Shown piece after piece: positions 1 to 8,648 of a stretch of 64,000 nucleotides of DNA (within the stretch, counting starts at the first letter, position 1; each line of letters opens with the position of its first letter). The translations under genes were made by a program, and so were the position numbers. The notes under the pieces were generated by a model, which was not told where the DNA came from, ran no database searches, and saw nothing but the letters and a program-made list of their open reading frames with translations. Source of the DNA: Pseudonocardia sp. SCN 73-27 (GTDB lineage Bacteria; Actinomycetota; Actinomycetes; Mycobacteriales; Pseudonocardiaceae); contig MEGH01000024.1 in assembly GCA_001725415.1 (NCBI GenBank), forward strand, positions 1 to 64,000. Direction: 5' to 3'.

Positions 1-946
1 CGCACTGGCCGACGGGACCCGTGCGGCCGCCCGGATCGCCGCGGCCACCGGTGCGACGCTGCTGGCCGAGACGTTCCCGTCGCGCTCCGAACGCGGCGGC
101 GGGCTGCCCGCGGTGCCGCGGCTGAGCTATGTCGCGGCGGCGGCGCGTCGTCAGCTGGTAGGTGCCGCGCACCTCGTGCTCGCGGGGGCGCGCAGCCCCG
201 TCGCGTTCTTCGGCTACCCCGGCCGGTCCGGGGACCTGCTGCCCGAGGGGTGCGAGGTCGTCACCGTCGCGCAGAAGTACGGGCCGGCCGCCACGGCGCT
301 GGCGGCGCTGGCCGACCTGGTGGCGCCGGGCACCGGGGCCCCGGCCGGGCCGCAGGGGCGCCCGGAGCTGCCGACGGGCGAGCTCACCGGCGCGTCGGCG
401 TCCGCGGTGATCGGGGCGCTGCTGCCCGACGGCGCGATCGTCGTCGACGAGGCGAACACGTCCGGGGTCGGGCTCGGTCAGGCGACGGCGGGCGGGCCGC
501 GTCACGACTGGCTGACCCTGCCCGGCGGGGCGATCGGCTACGGGATGCCCGCCGCCGCGGGTGCGGCCGTCGCCTGCCCCGACCGGCCCGTGTGGTGCCT
601 GGCCGCGGACGGCGCGTCGATGTACACGATCTCGGCGTTGTGGACGCACGCCCGCGAGGGCCTCGACGTGACCACGGTCGTCTACAACAACGCCGCCTAC
701 GCGGTGCTGCGCGCCGAGCTCGCCCAGGTGGGCGCCGAGTTCACCGGCGACGGCTCCGGCGCGGTGGCCCGCCGGCTGCTCGACCTCGACGACCCGACCC
801 TCGACTTCGTCCGCATCGCACAGGGCATGGGGGTGCCCGCCCGGCGGGCCACCACGGCCGGCGAGCTGGCCGACGCCCTGCGCGCCGCGGCCGCGGAGCC
901 GGGACCGCACGTCGTCGAGGCGATGGTGGCGCCGCTCGTGCGCTGA
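1..946 (+). CDS. ilvX: Acetolactate synthase large-subunit-like TPP enzyme, IlvX type (5' end outside window)
   Basis: The reading frame is open from base 2, so the N-terminal pyrimidine-binding domain, which would carry the catalytic glutamate, lies upstream. The visible 314 residues are the middle domain and the C-terminal TPP-binding domain. The TPP/metal motif runs from AADGAS to YNNAAY, with the usual GDG read as ADG. Blocks such as LVLAGARSPV, PTGELT, DWLTLPGGAIGYGMP and FVRIAQGMGVPARR closely match, from memory, mycobacterial IlvX, an acetohydroxyacid-synthase paralogue whose physiological role is unclear. A true branched-chain IlvB is less likely because of the divergent GDG motif. 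About 215 bp follow before the next gene. Confidence 0.85.
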   Translation, partial: ALADGTRAAARIAAATGATLLAETFPSRSERGGGLPAVPRLSYVAAAARRQLVGAAHLVLAGARSPVAFFGYPGRSGDLLPEGCEVVTVAQKYGPAATALAALADLVAPGTGAPAGPQGRPELPTGELTGASASAVIGALLPDGAIVVDEANTSGVGLGQATAGGPRHDWLTLPGGAIGYGMPAAAGAAVACPDRPVWCLAADGASMYTISALWTHAREGLDVTTVVYNNAAYAVLRAELAQVGAEFTGDGSGAVARRLLDLDDPTLDFVRIAQGMGVPARRATTAGELADALRAAAAEPGPHVVEAMVAPLVR

Positions 947-1093
947 CCGGCCGCGCCCCGCTACGCCGTTCGTCGCCACGGTTGGTGCGTCCGACGGATG
1001 CGCGGGACGGCCACTCGACCGGGTGCCCCTCGTCGATCGGCCGCGCACGGTCCGTTCGACGCCCCGGCGTGCCGCTTCAGCGCGACGTAGTCC

Positions 1094-1119
1094 GTTCGAC
1101 GGCGGCGACCAGCGGGTAG
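1094..1119 (+). promoter_or_regulatory. Candidate SigB/SigF-type promoter upstream of the MEDS-STAS gene
   Basis: GTTC at 1094-1097 is followed after 16 bases by GGGTAG at 1114-1119. This resembles the general-stress sigma pattern GTTT-N15-17-GGGTA. A transcript would start near 1126, about 40 bases before the MEDS-STAS start. The match is short, so this is inference. The ten bases TCCGTTCGAC also occur exactly 40 bp upstream, at 1051-1060. Confidence 0.35.
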
Positions 1120-1168
1120 TCCGCCATACAGTGGACGACGGTCACCGAGGGCTTCCGGTTGGGTGCAG

Positions 1169-2191
1169 ATGACGAGATCGACGCGAGACGTGTCGCCCGG
1201 CGATCACGTGTGTGCGGTCCCGCTCAGCGAGGAGCAGCTCTGGGAGGTCTCGGCCGACTTCGTCGCCGACGGTCTCGACCGCAACGAGCGCGTCCTCTAC
1301 TTCGACGACGGCACCGCCGAGGGCGTACTGAACCGCCTGTCCGACGACCACGTCGCCTTCGAGCGCCCGCTGCGCACCGGCCAGCTCGCGATCGTGCCGC
1401 CCGAGGCGACGCGCGCGATCTTCCACACCACGCTGCCCGAGGCGCGGGCGATGATGCTCGAGCACATCGACGGCTCGACGGCCGCCGGCTACGCGGGCTT
1501 CCGGATGACCGGACAGATGAGCCACGGCGTCGACCGGCAGTGGCCGGCCACGTTCGTCGAGTACGACCGCGAGCTCGACCGACTGGTCCGCGAACGCGGG
1601 ATCACCGCGTTGTGCGTGTACGACCGGCGCCGCTACTCCGACGAGCAGATCGAGCGGATGCGCGACGTCCACCGGAAGGAGCTCAGCGTGCCGACGGCCT
1701 ACGACGACGGGCTGCTGCGCGTCGTCCGGACCGGGCCGACCAGCGCACGGCTCGCGGGTGAGGTCGACCACAGCAACCGGCCCGCCATCGCGCGGCTGCT
1801 CGAGACCACGCTCGACGACGCGCTGCGCTCGCACTCCGCGCCCACCGACATCGAGCTGAACCTGGCGTCGCTGCGGTTCATCGACGTGGCGTCCGCGGTG
1901 AGCCTGGTGCACGCCGCCGAGGGCTTCCCCGACACGCACCGGCTCGTGCTCATCGACGTCCGCCCCGGGGTGCTGCGGGTGCTCGACCGTTGCGGCGCAC
2001 CGTTCGCGGCGCAGCTCACGGTCCGCGAGTTCGAGGGGTCGGCCGACGGCGCGCTGCGCGGCCCGGGCCCCGTGGCCGGCTCGGGCCGCCACGCCGCAGG
2101 CCCGGGGAGCACGAGCGGCGACGGGCCGTCCCCGGGCAACGACGACACCGGCCGCAACAACGGATACCCGGACCTGCGGGAGGCGCGGTGA
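1169..2191 (+). CDS. MEDS-domain sensor with C-terminal STAS-like domain
   Basis: The 340-residue protein starts with a MEDS sensory domain (roughly residues 10-175; DHVCAVPLSEEQ, VLYFDDGT). A STAS-like domain follows at roughly 185-290 (LAGEVDHSN, LASLRFIDVASAVSLV), then a low-complexity tail. STAS domains are usually anti-anti-sigma elements phosphorylated on a serine or threonine; here the acceptor region reads IDVAS. ATG at 1169 is chosen over GTG at 1163. The stop overlaps the next gene, a MEDS-HATPase protein, by four bases, so the two are probably translationally coupled and form a signal-input/partner-switching pair. Ligand and target sigma factor are unknown. Confidence 0.8.
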   Translation: MTRSTRDVSPGDHVCAVPLSEEQLWEVSADFVADGLDRNERVLYFDDGTAEGVLNRLSDDHVAFERPLRTGQLAIVPPEATRAIFHTTLPEARAMMLEHIDGSTAAGYAGFRMTGQMSHGVDRQWPATFVEYDRELDRLVRERGITALCVYDRRRYSDEQIERMRDVHRKELSVPTAYDDGLLRVVRTGPTSARLAGEVDHSNRPAIARLLETTLDDALRSHSAPTDIELNLASLRFIDVASAVSLVHAAEGFPDTHRLVLIDVRPGVLRVLDRCGAPFAAQLTVREFEGSADGALRGPGPVAGSGRHAAGPGSTSGDGPSPGNDDTGRNNGYPDLREAR

Positions 2192-3138
2192 GGGTCGAGA
2201 CCACACGGACCGCGGCGCCGGTCCGGCTGCAGCACGCGTGCGCGGTGTACTCGTCGTCGGCAGACCTGGTCGAGCAGGCGACGCCCGTCGTCGCCGAGGC
2301 GGCCCGCCGCGGCGAGGCCGTCGTGCTCTCGGTGCGCCCGGAGACCGAGGCCAGGCTGCGCGACGCGGCCGGTTCGGCCCGGGTCGTCGCGCTCGGCGCG
2401 GGCACCCCGGCACGCAGCTCCGGGCAGACGACCGCGGCCAGGCTCGCCCGGGAGCTGCGGGAGCTGACGTCGCAGTGCGGCGCGGTGCTGGCCGTGTCCG
2501 AGCACGACAGCGCGCTCGACGGCATCGACGGCCGCTACTGGACCGAGCTCGACGCGGCGGTCAACGTCGCGCTCACCGACCTGCCGGTCAGCATGTTCTG
2601 CTTCTACCCCGAGATGCCGCTGCACTCGGAGATCCTCGACGGCGCGATCGCCAATCACCCGTTGCTGTTCGAGGCCGGCCGGCTGCACGTCAACGCCGAC
2701 CACCGGCCTCCGCGCGACGTCCTCGCGGGCATGCCGGCCGCGCCGCCGGTGCTGCTCGGCGCCCCCGATCTCGACATGGTGTTCTCGGCGTGGCAGCTCC
2801 ACGAGGTGCGGGCCGCGGTGGCCGACCTGGCTGCGGCGACGGCGTTCGACACGGCCCGGTCCGAGGACGTGGTGCTCGCGGTCAACGAGATCGCCACCAA
2901 CGCCGTCGAGCACGGGTCGGGCGAGGCGCGGATCGCGTTGTGGATCGCCGGTGACGGGCTCGTCGCCGAGATCCACGACACCGGGGAGTCGCTGGCCGAA
3001 CCGTTGCCGGGGCTGCGCGCGCCGCACCCGGCCGACCCGCGGGGGCGGGGCGTGTGGATCGCCCGCCAGCTCTGTGACGTGCTGCACGTGTGGCGCGATC
3101 GTTCGGGCACCCATGTGCGGATGCACGCCGCGCCCTGA
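2188..3138 (+). CDS. MEDS-domain protein with anti-sigma-type HATPase domain
   Basis: The GTG at 2188 overlaps the previous stop (GTGA). This start is preferred because the protein then begins just before the MEDS domain (residues about 10-170; LQHACAVYSSSADLV). Residues about 195-310 form an RsbW/SpoIIAB-like GHKL ATPase: the N box is VLAVNEIATNAVEHGSG, and the G1/G2 region is IHDTGE with PRGRGVWIARQLCD. The ATPase would phosphorylate a STAS partner or bind a sigma factor. The co-translated MEDS-STAS protein is the obvious candidate partner. Total length is 316 residues; no membrane segment is seen. Confidence 0.82.
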   Translation: MRVETTRTAAPVRLQHACAVYSSSADLVEQATPVVAEAARRGEAVVLSVRPETEARLRDAAGSARVVALGAGTPARSSGQTTAARLARELRELTSQCGAVLAVSEHDSALDGIDGRYWTELDAAVNVALTDLPVSMFCFYPEMPLHSEILDGAIANHPLLFEAGRLHVNADHRPPRDVLAGMPAAPPVLLGAPDLDMVFSAWQLHEVRAAVADLAAATAFDTARSEDVVLAVNEIATNAVEHGSGEARIALWIAGDGLVAEIHDTGESLAEPLPGLRAPHPADPRGRGVWIARQLCDVLHVWRDRSGTHVRMHAAP

Positions 3139-3316
3139 GCTAACATCGTTATGCGTCCCGGTGCCGGCCTCTCGTGACCTGCCGGAAACTGTGACGAAAC
3201 GACTGGCACAAGCCTCTTGGCAAGTCCGCTGCGTGGGAGAACACTCGGTTCCGCGCCGGGCGCCCTCTGGGCCTGCCATGGGTTGACAACACTCGACATT
3301 CTTCACGGGGACAGAC

Positions 3317-4165
3317 ATGTCTGACGATCAGCGCCGATCTTCCACGCCGGGACCCGGGCTCCAGGTCTCAGTGCTGGGGTCGTTCACCCTGACTCACGAC
3401 GGGGTGGCCGTGGCGCTGGGTGTCGATGCCCGCCGCGTCGTCGCGTACCTCGCCGTGCACCGCCGTCCCCAGCCGCTGGCCACGCTGGCGGCCGACCTGT
3501 GGGCCGGTGTCGGGTCCGACGCGGCCCTGCGGCTGCTCGACGAGGCCGTCGCCGACGTCGACGTACCCGGGCTCCTCGTCGTCGACACCCTCGCCGGCAC
3601 GGTCGTCCTCGACTCGCTGGTGTCGGTCGACCTCGACGAGGCCATGGCCCTGGTCCGGCTCATCCCCGAGGTCGCGGCCCACGAGGTCGCCGACATCACG
3701 CTCCTGCGCGCCGACGTGCTGCCCTCGTGGACGGCGCCGTGGATCGCGGTCGAGCGGGAGCGTTTCCGCCAGCTTCGCCTCAACGCGCTCGAGGACCTCA
3801 GCCTGCGCCTCAGCGCCGCGGGCGACCACGAGCAGGCCGTCGCGCTGGCCCGCATCGCCGTCACGGCCGCGCCGAGCCGCGAGAACGCCCGCCGCGCCCT
3901 CATCGAGGCCCACCTCGCCCAGGGCGACCTGGCCGCGGCCGTCGCCGAGTACGACGACTACCAGGAGCTGTTGCGCTCCAGCGTCGGTGGGCCCGTCGGT
4001 TCGGGTCTCGACGTGCTGTTCCCGCCGTCGCCGGCGTGGCCGGTCGTCCGGGGTTTCCGCCCGACGGCGCCCCGCTCGGCAGTCGCCCTGCCGGGTCTGC
4101 GGGCCGTCCGCACCCCGGGCTCGCGCCGGCTCGTCGCCGGTGGCTCGATCCCGTCGGGTCGCTGA
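3317..4165 (+). CDS. BTAD (SARP-like) transcriptional regulator
   Basis: The 282-residue protein has a winged-helix DNA-binding domain (residues about 15-95; LQVSVLGSFTL, VVAYLAVHRRPQ) followed by a bacterial transcriptional-activation (BTAD) helical-repeat domain at about 105-235 (LRLNALEDLSLRLSAAGDHE, AVALARIAV). The last 45 residues are basic and disordered-looking. ATG at 3317 has a good ribosome site (GGGGA at 3307-3311). It lies 178 bp after the MEDS-HATPase gene, so it is probably a separate unit. SARP-family proteins activate secondary-metabolism operons, but no such cluster is nearby and the target is unknown. Confidence 0.8.
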   Translation: MSDDQRRSSTPGPGLQVSVLGSFTLTHDGVAVALGVDARRVVAYLAVHRRPQPLATLAADLWAGVGSDAALRLLDEAVADVDVPGLLVVDTLAGTVVLDSLVSVDLDEAMALVRLIPEVAAHEVADITLLRADVLPSWTAPWIAVERERFRQLRLNALEDLSLRLSAAGDHEQAVALARIAVTAAPSRENARRALIEAHLAQGDLAAAVAEYDDYQELLRSSVGGPVGSGLDVLFPPSPAWPVVRGFRPTAPRSAVALPGLRAVRTPGSRRLVAGGSIPSGR

Positions 4166-4230
4166 TCCCCCTCGTTCTGCCCGCCCTCGGCCGCATCGCG
4201 GCCGGGGGCGTTCCGTGTCCGGGATCAGCG
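4160..4230. terminator. Bidirectional terminator with both stop codons inside an outer inverted repeat
   Basis: Outer arms CGCTGATCCC (4160-4169) and GGGATCAGCG (4221-4230) each contain the stop codon of one convergent gene (TGA on plus, TCA read on minus). An inner hairpin, CGGCCGC-ATC-GCGGCCG, lies at 4188-4204. No U-tract is present, as is common for actinobacterial terminators. Confidence 0.6.
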
Positions 4231-4491
4231 TGAGCGCATGCTGCGCCGCAGCACCCACGTGAGGTCGACGGCGGCGAACACGGCGAGGACGACGAGCACC
4301 ACCCCGAAGAACGCGAAGCCGTGCGCGATCACGAGTCCGGCGCCGACCACGAGGATCACGAGCGCGACCGTGGACACCCAGGTCCGGGCGTTACGGGCCC
4401 GCTGCTCGGGCGACCGGACGTCGTGACCGTCCTCGACCGGGTCGCCGGGCGACGGGTCGGGGGGCATCGGGGAAAGGGGATCGTGCGGCAT
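4225..4491 (-). CDS. Small membrane protein of unknown function
   Basis: The 88-residue protein has an acidic, proline-rich N-terminus (about 30 residues), two hydrophobic helices (about 40-58 and 61-78, with VALVILVVGAGLVIAHG and VVLVVLAVFAAVDL) and a basic C-terminus. This suggests a two-pass membrane protein with a cytoplasmic acidic head. It converges on the BTAD gene and shares its terminator. No family was recognised. Confidence 0.6.
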   Translation of the reverse strand: MPHDPLSPMPPDPSPGDPVEDGHDVRSPEQRARNARTWVSTVALVILVVGAGLVIAHGFAFFGVVLVVLAVFAAVDLTWVLRRSMRSR

Positions 4492-4592
4492 CGTTTCGGG
4501 GTCTACCCCACCGGGGCCGCGTCGAACACCCGCTGTGGGCGTGGATCACCCGGATCGCCCAGCGGGCTCTCCCGGAGGTCGAGGACCGTGCC

Positions 4593-5174
4593 TCAGGAGG
4601 CCGGGAGGGAGAACGTGACCTCGGTGCCGCCGGCGCCCGCGTTGATCGCGACATCGTGCGCCACCGCACGGATCATCGCGATCCCGCGGCCCCGGTAGCC
4701 GGGATCGGCGGGCGGGGGGCGCCAGCACCCGTGGTCGCACACCCGGACCGCGATGATCCGGCGGCCGCGACGGCGTCGCAGCCGGACGGTGACCTCGACG
4801 AGCCCCGACGTGGTGTCGGGGTAGGCGTGCTCGACGCCGTTCGCCGCAGCCTCGCCGACGGCGAGCTGCAGGTCGGCGACGATCTCCTCGGTCAGGTCGA
4901 GCGCGCGCGCCCAGGCCACGACGGACCGCCGCAGCGGGGCGAGCTGGGCGGGGTCGGGCGGGACCTGGAGGGCGAGCTCGGTGGGCGGCGCGGGGGCGGG
5001 CCCGGCTCGGCCTGCGCGGGGTCGCGCGGGGTCTGCAAGAGTCCGCAGCGGGACGCTGCGCTCCTGCTCGTCCACCGTGTCCCCCACCGGTATCCGTACC
5101 CTCCCGGAGCCCCCGGCCCCCGCGTCGTCGGCACCACGTGCGGCGGACGGCGTCGCGTCCGTAGGCCGATTCAC
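4593..5174 (-). CDS. Anti-sigma-factor-like ATP-binding protein (RsbW/HATPase_c_2 type)
   Basis: The frame is open to 5261; GTG at 5174 (VNRPTD) is chosen because residues before it look non-conserved. The C-terminal 120 residues form a GHKL ATPase of the anti-sigma type: N box LQLAVGEAAANGVEHAYPDT, G1 VRVCDHG, G2 YRGRGIAMIRAVAHDV. The N-terminal part is proline/alanine-rich and poorly ordered. It probably acts as a serine kinase or sigma antagonist in partner switching, like the MEDS-HATPase gene 2 kb away. No sigma or STAS gene is adjacent, so its partner must be elsewhere. Confidence 0.75.
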   Translation of the reverse strand: MNRPTDATPSAARGADDAGAGGSGRVRIPVGDTVDEQERSVPLRTLADPARPRAGRAGPAPAPPTELALQVPPDPAQLAPLRRSVVAWARALDLTEEIVADLQLAVGEAAANGVEHAYPDTTSGLVEVTVRLRRRRGRRIIAVRVCDHGCWRPPPADPGYRGRGIAMIRAVAHDVAINAGAGGTEVTFSLPAS

Positions 5175-5280
5175 GCAGTGTTCTTCGCCCGGAGTGGCCA
5201 GGATGTGACATTGCCAAACGTCGGCGTCGCCCGGCGGGGCGTACGTCACGCCGGGCGGCACCGAACGGGGCGGTGAGGCG

Positions 5281-6271
5281 TCAGCCGAGCTCGCGCAGCC
5301 GCGGCAGGATGTCCTCGGCGAACTGTGAGAGGAACCGCTCCTGGTCGTGGCCGGGACCGTGGAACACCAGGTGGTTGAGCCCGGCGTCGACGTAGGGCCG
5401 GATCTGCTCGAGCGCCTCGTCGGGCGTGGACGCGACGATCCACCGCTTGGCGACCTGCTCGATCGGCAGCTCGTCGGCCAGCCGTTCCATCTCCGAGGCG
5501 GAGTCGACGCTGTGCTTCTGCTCGGCCGTGAGTGACAGCGGCGCCCAGAACCGGCAGTTCTCCAGCGCCTGGTCGGCGTCGCGGTCGTAGGACATCTTGA
5601 TCTCGATCATGCGGTCGATGCCGTCGGTGTCGCGTTCCGCGGCGGCGGCACCCTCCTGCACGGCCGGGATCAGCTTCTCGGTGTAGAGGTCCATGCCCTT
5701 GCCGGAGGTGCAGATGAACCCGTCGCCCGCGCGGCCGGCGTACTTCGCGACGACCGGCCCGCCCGCCGCGATGTACACGGGCACCGGGTCCTTGGGACGG
5801 TCGTAGATCTGGGCGTCGACGAGGGTGTAGTAGTCGCCCTCCACCGAGACGGACTCCTCCGTCCACAGTGCACGGATAAGGCGGACGGCCTCCCGGAGGC
5901 GGGCGAAGCGCTCCTTGAACTCCGGCCACTCGCGCCCGGACACGGCGATCTCGTTGAGCGCCTCCCCCGTGCCGACGCCGAGCGCGACCCGCCCGTCGAA
6001 CATCAGCGCCATCGACGCGAACGCCTGCGCGATGACGGCCGGGTTGTAGCGGAACGTCGGGGTGAGCACGCTCGTGCCGATCTGCACCCGCTGCGTGCGC
6101 TCCCCCACCGCTGCCATCCAGGTCAGCGCGAACGGGGCGTGCCCGCCGTTGTGCCGCCACGGCAGGAAGTGGTCGGAGGTCCAGACGCTGTCGAGGCCGA
6201 CCTCCTCCGCCCGGACGGCGTACTCGACCAGGTCTCGCGGCCCACGCCTTGTAGCCGATCTTCAGGCCCAC
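5281..6271 (-). pseudogene. fgd: F420-dependent glucose-6-phosphate dehydrogenase, frameshifted near the N-terminus
   Basis: From AAVGERTQR to the end the frame matches mycobacterial FGD1 almost residue for residue ([63 protein letters not shown]). The natural start, GTG at 6271, encodes GLKIGYKAW in a different frame. At about 6240 the reading must shift to continue into PRDLVEYAV. Compared with FGD1 the junction lacks about five residues, which fits a 14-base deletion between two CCG triplets. No ATG, GTG or TTG lies in the downstream frame before 6117, and that start would lose the F420-pocket N-terminus. FGD supplies reduced F420. Confidence 0.85.
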
Positions 6272-6459
6272 GAACCCGTCCTCTCACCGTCTTCGGGGAA
6301 TGCACTGTCGTTCTTCGATGCCGTGTCGTTGATACACCGCCGCGACCGTATCGGCGCAGACAACGGTGACCGGGACGACACCGCGAGCGGGTGATCACGG
6401 GTGCGACGGGCTTGCGGACGGGCGGCGCCCGCGCGGGTTCAGGCTCCTAGGATCGCGGC

Positions 6460-8277
6460 ATGGCTCCCCGGGATCCCGCGCAGGTGCTGCACCAGGTCTT
6501 CGGCTACGACGACTTCCGCGGCGACCAGCGCGAGATCGTCGAGCACGTCTCCGGCGGCGGCGATGCCCTGGTCCTCATGCCGACGGGCGGTGGCAAGTCG
6601 CTGTGCTACCAGATTCCCGCGCTGGTCCGCGACGGCGTCGGCGTCGTCATCTCGCCGCTGATCGCGCTGATGCAGGACCAGGTCGACGCGCTGCGCGCCC
6701 TGGGCGTGCGGGCCGGGTTCCTGAACTCGACGCAGGGCCCCGAGGAGCGGCGCGACACCGAGCGGGCGTTCCTCGCAGGCGACCTCGACCTGCTCTACCT
6801 CGCCCCGGAGCGGCTGCGGGTGGGCTCGACGGTCGACCTGCTCGAGCGCGGCACCATCGCGCTGTTCGCCATCGACGAGGCGCACTGCGTCTCCCAGTGG
6901 GGCCACGACTTCCGGCCCGACTACCTGATGCTCTCGGAGCTGCACCAGCGCTGGCCCGACGTGCCGCGCATCGCGCTCACCGCCACCGCCACCCGCGCCA
7001 CCCACACCGAGATCGCCGAGCGGCTCGACCTCACCGGCGCCAAGCACTTCGTCGCCAGCTTCGACCGGCCCAACATCCAGTACCGCATCGTGCCCAAGGC
7101 CGAGGAGCGCAAGCAGCTGGTCGACCTGCTGCGCGCCGAGCACGCGGGCGACGCCGGGATCGTCTACTGCCTGTCGCGGCGCAAGGTCGAGCAGGTCGCC
7201 GAGTTCCTCACGGCGCAGGGCATCACCGCGCTGCCCTACCACGCGGGGCTGGAGGCGCCGGTCCGCGCGGCCAACCAGGCCCGGTTCCTGCGCGAGGACG
7301 GCATCGTGATGGTCGCGACGATCGCGTTCGGCATGGGCATCGACAAGCCCGACGTGCGGTTCGTCGCCCACCTCGACCTGCCCAAGTCGGTCGAGGGCTA
7401 CTACCAGGAGACCGGCCGCGCCGGGCGCGACGGGCTGCCGTCGACCGCGTGGCTGGCCTACGGGCTGGGCGACGTCGTCCAGCAGCGCAAGATGATCGAC
7501 GACTCCGAGGGCGACCTCGCACACCGGCGCCGGCTGGCCCAGCACCTCGACGCGATGCTCGCCCTGTGCGAGACCGTCGAGTGCCGGCGGGTGAACCTGC
7601 TCGCCTACTTCGGGCAGGCCGGCGAGCCGTGCGGTAACTGCGACACGTGCCTGACGCCGCCGCAGACCTGGGACGGCACCATTGCCGCCCAGAAGGTGCT
7701 CTCGACGGTGTGGCGGCTCAAGAAGGAACGCAACCAGAGCTTCGGCGCGGGCCAGATCGTCGACATCCTCGTCGGCAAGCAGACCCCGAAGGTCACCCAG
7801 CACCGCCACGACGAGCTGTCGGTGTTCGGCGTCGGCACCGAGCTGCGCGACGTGGAGTGGCGCACCGTGATCCGCCAGCTCCTGGCCCGCGAGCTGCTCG
7901 CCGTCGGCGGGGCGTACCAGACGTTGTCGCTCACCGAGTCCAGCGGCGACGTGCTGCGCGGCGACCGGGAGGTGGCGCTGCGCCGCGATCCGGAGCGGCC
8001 CGCCCGGTCCTCGCGCAGCCGCTCGGCCGCCGCGGCCGTGGCCCTACCCGCCGAGGCGGCCGGGGTGTTCGAACGGCTGCGAGCCTGGCGCGGTGCCGCG
8101 GCCAAGGAACAGGGCGTCCCCGCCTACGTGATCTTCCACGACGCCACGCTGCGCGACATCGCCACCGGCGCCCCCACCACGCTGGCCGAGCTGGGCCGCG
8201 TCAACGGCGTCGGCGAGGCCAAGCTCGCCCGCTACGGCGACCAGATCCTGGAGACGCTCGCCGCCGACCCGGCATAG
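6460..8277 (+). CDS. recQ: ATP-dependent DNA helicase RecQ
   Basis: The 605-residue protein has all RecQ parts in order. These are Walker A PTGGGKS (41-47), DEAH (about 139-142), an aromatic-rich loop ([15 protein letters not shown]), helicase motifs IV-VI ([25 protein letters not shown]), the four-cysteine zinc site (about 370-398; CETVEC, CGNCDTC), an RQC winged helix, and a C-terminal HRDC-like domain (about 525-600; [20 protein letters not shown]). It unwinds forks and recombination intermediates in a 3'-5' direction. ATG at 6460 is the first in-frame start and matches family N-termini. It stands alone; a degraded amidotransferase frame follows its stop immediately. Confidence 0.95.
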   Translation: MAPRDPAQVLHQVFGYDDFRGDQREIVEHVSGGGDALVLMPTGGGKSLCYQIPALVRDGVGVVISPLIALMQDQVDALRALGVRAGFLNSTQGPEERRDTERAFLAGDLDLLYLAPERLRVGSTVDLLERGTIALFAIDEAHCVSQWGHDFRPDYLMLSELHQRWPDVPRIALTATATRATHTEIAERLDLTGAKHFVASFDRPNIQYRIVPKAEERKQLVDLLRAEHAGDAGIVYCLSRRKVEQVAEFLTAQGITALPYHAGLEAPVRAANQARFLREDGIVMVATIAFGMGIDKPDVRFVAHLDLPKSVEGYYQETGRAGRDGLPSTAWLAYGLGDVVQQRKMIDDSEGDLAHRRRLAQHLDAMLALCETVECRRVNLLAYFGQAGEPCGNCDTCLTPPQTWDGTIAAQKVLSTVWRLKKERNQSFGAGQIVDILVGKQTPKVTQHRHDELSVFGVGTELRDVEWRTVIRQLLARELLAVGGAYQTLSLTESSGDVLRGDREVALRRDPERPARSSRSRSAAAAVALPAEAAGVFERLRAWRGAAAKEQGVPAYVIFHDATLRDIATGAPTTLAELGRVNGVGEAKLARYGDQILETLAADPA

Positions 8278-8279
8278 CG

Positions 8280-8627
8280 TCGGCAGCGTGGAGTCGATCA
8301 ATCGGACGCCCGTGGTGGGCCGCGATCGACCGCGCCATCCCCGTCCTCGGGGTGTGCCGGGGCGCGCAGCTGCTCGACGTCGCCCTGGGCGGGACGCTGC
8401 ACCAGCACGTGCCCGAGCTCGTCGGCACCACCGCCCACGGGGCGGCCCCGCCGGAGTTCGCGGCCGTCGACGTCGACCTCGACGCCGGGTCGCTCGCCGG
8501 CCGACTGCTCGGCGAGCACGCCCGGGTGCGCTGCCTGCACCACCAGCCCATCGACCGGCTCGGCGACGGGCTGCGCGTCACCGCCCGGGCCTGCGACGGC
8601 GTCGTCGAGGCGGTGGAGCCCTCGTGA
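8280..8627 (+). pseudogene. Remnant of a class-I glutamine amidotransferase (peptidase C26, PuuD-like)
   Basis: About 115 residues resemble the core of gamma-glutamyl-GABA hydrolases: AIPVLGVCRGAQLLDVALGG with the nucleophile cysteine, then QHVPEL and HHQPIDRLGDGLRV. The first third of the enzyme is missing. No start codon exists in frame between the recQ stop and the match. The frame ends at VEAVEPS, just before the catalytic His-Glu segment would appear. It is therefore truncated at both ends and is called a remnant between recQ and helD. Confidence 0.7.
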
Positions 8628-8648
8628 ACGCCGCCGGCGGCGAGACGA

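Noticed and set aside
1051-1100. TCCGTTCGAC repeated 40 bp apart before the MEDS-STAS gene, considered as tandem operators
   Set aside because: Only two ten-base copies, and the second overlaps the promoter-like element; too weak for a separate call.
3283-3288. TTGACA hexamer upstream of the BTAD gene
   Set aside because: No acceptable -10 hexamer lies 16-18 bases downstream before the start codon, so it is not called as a promoter.
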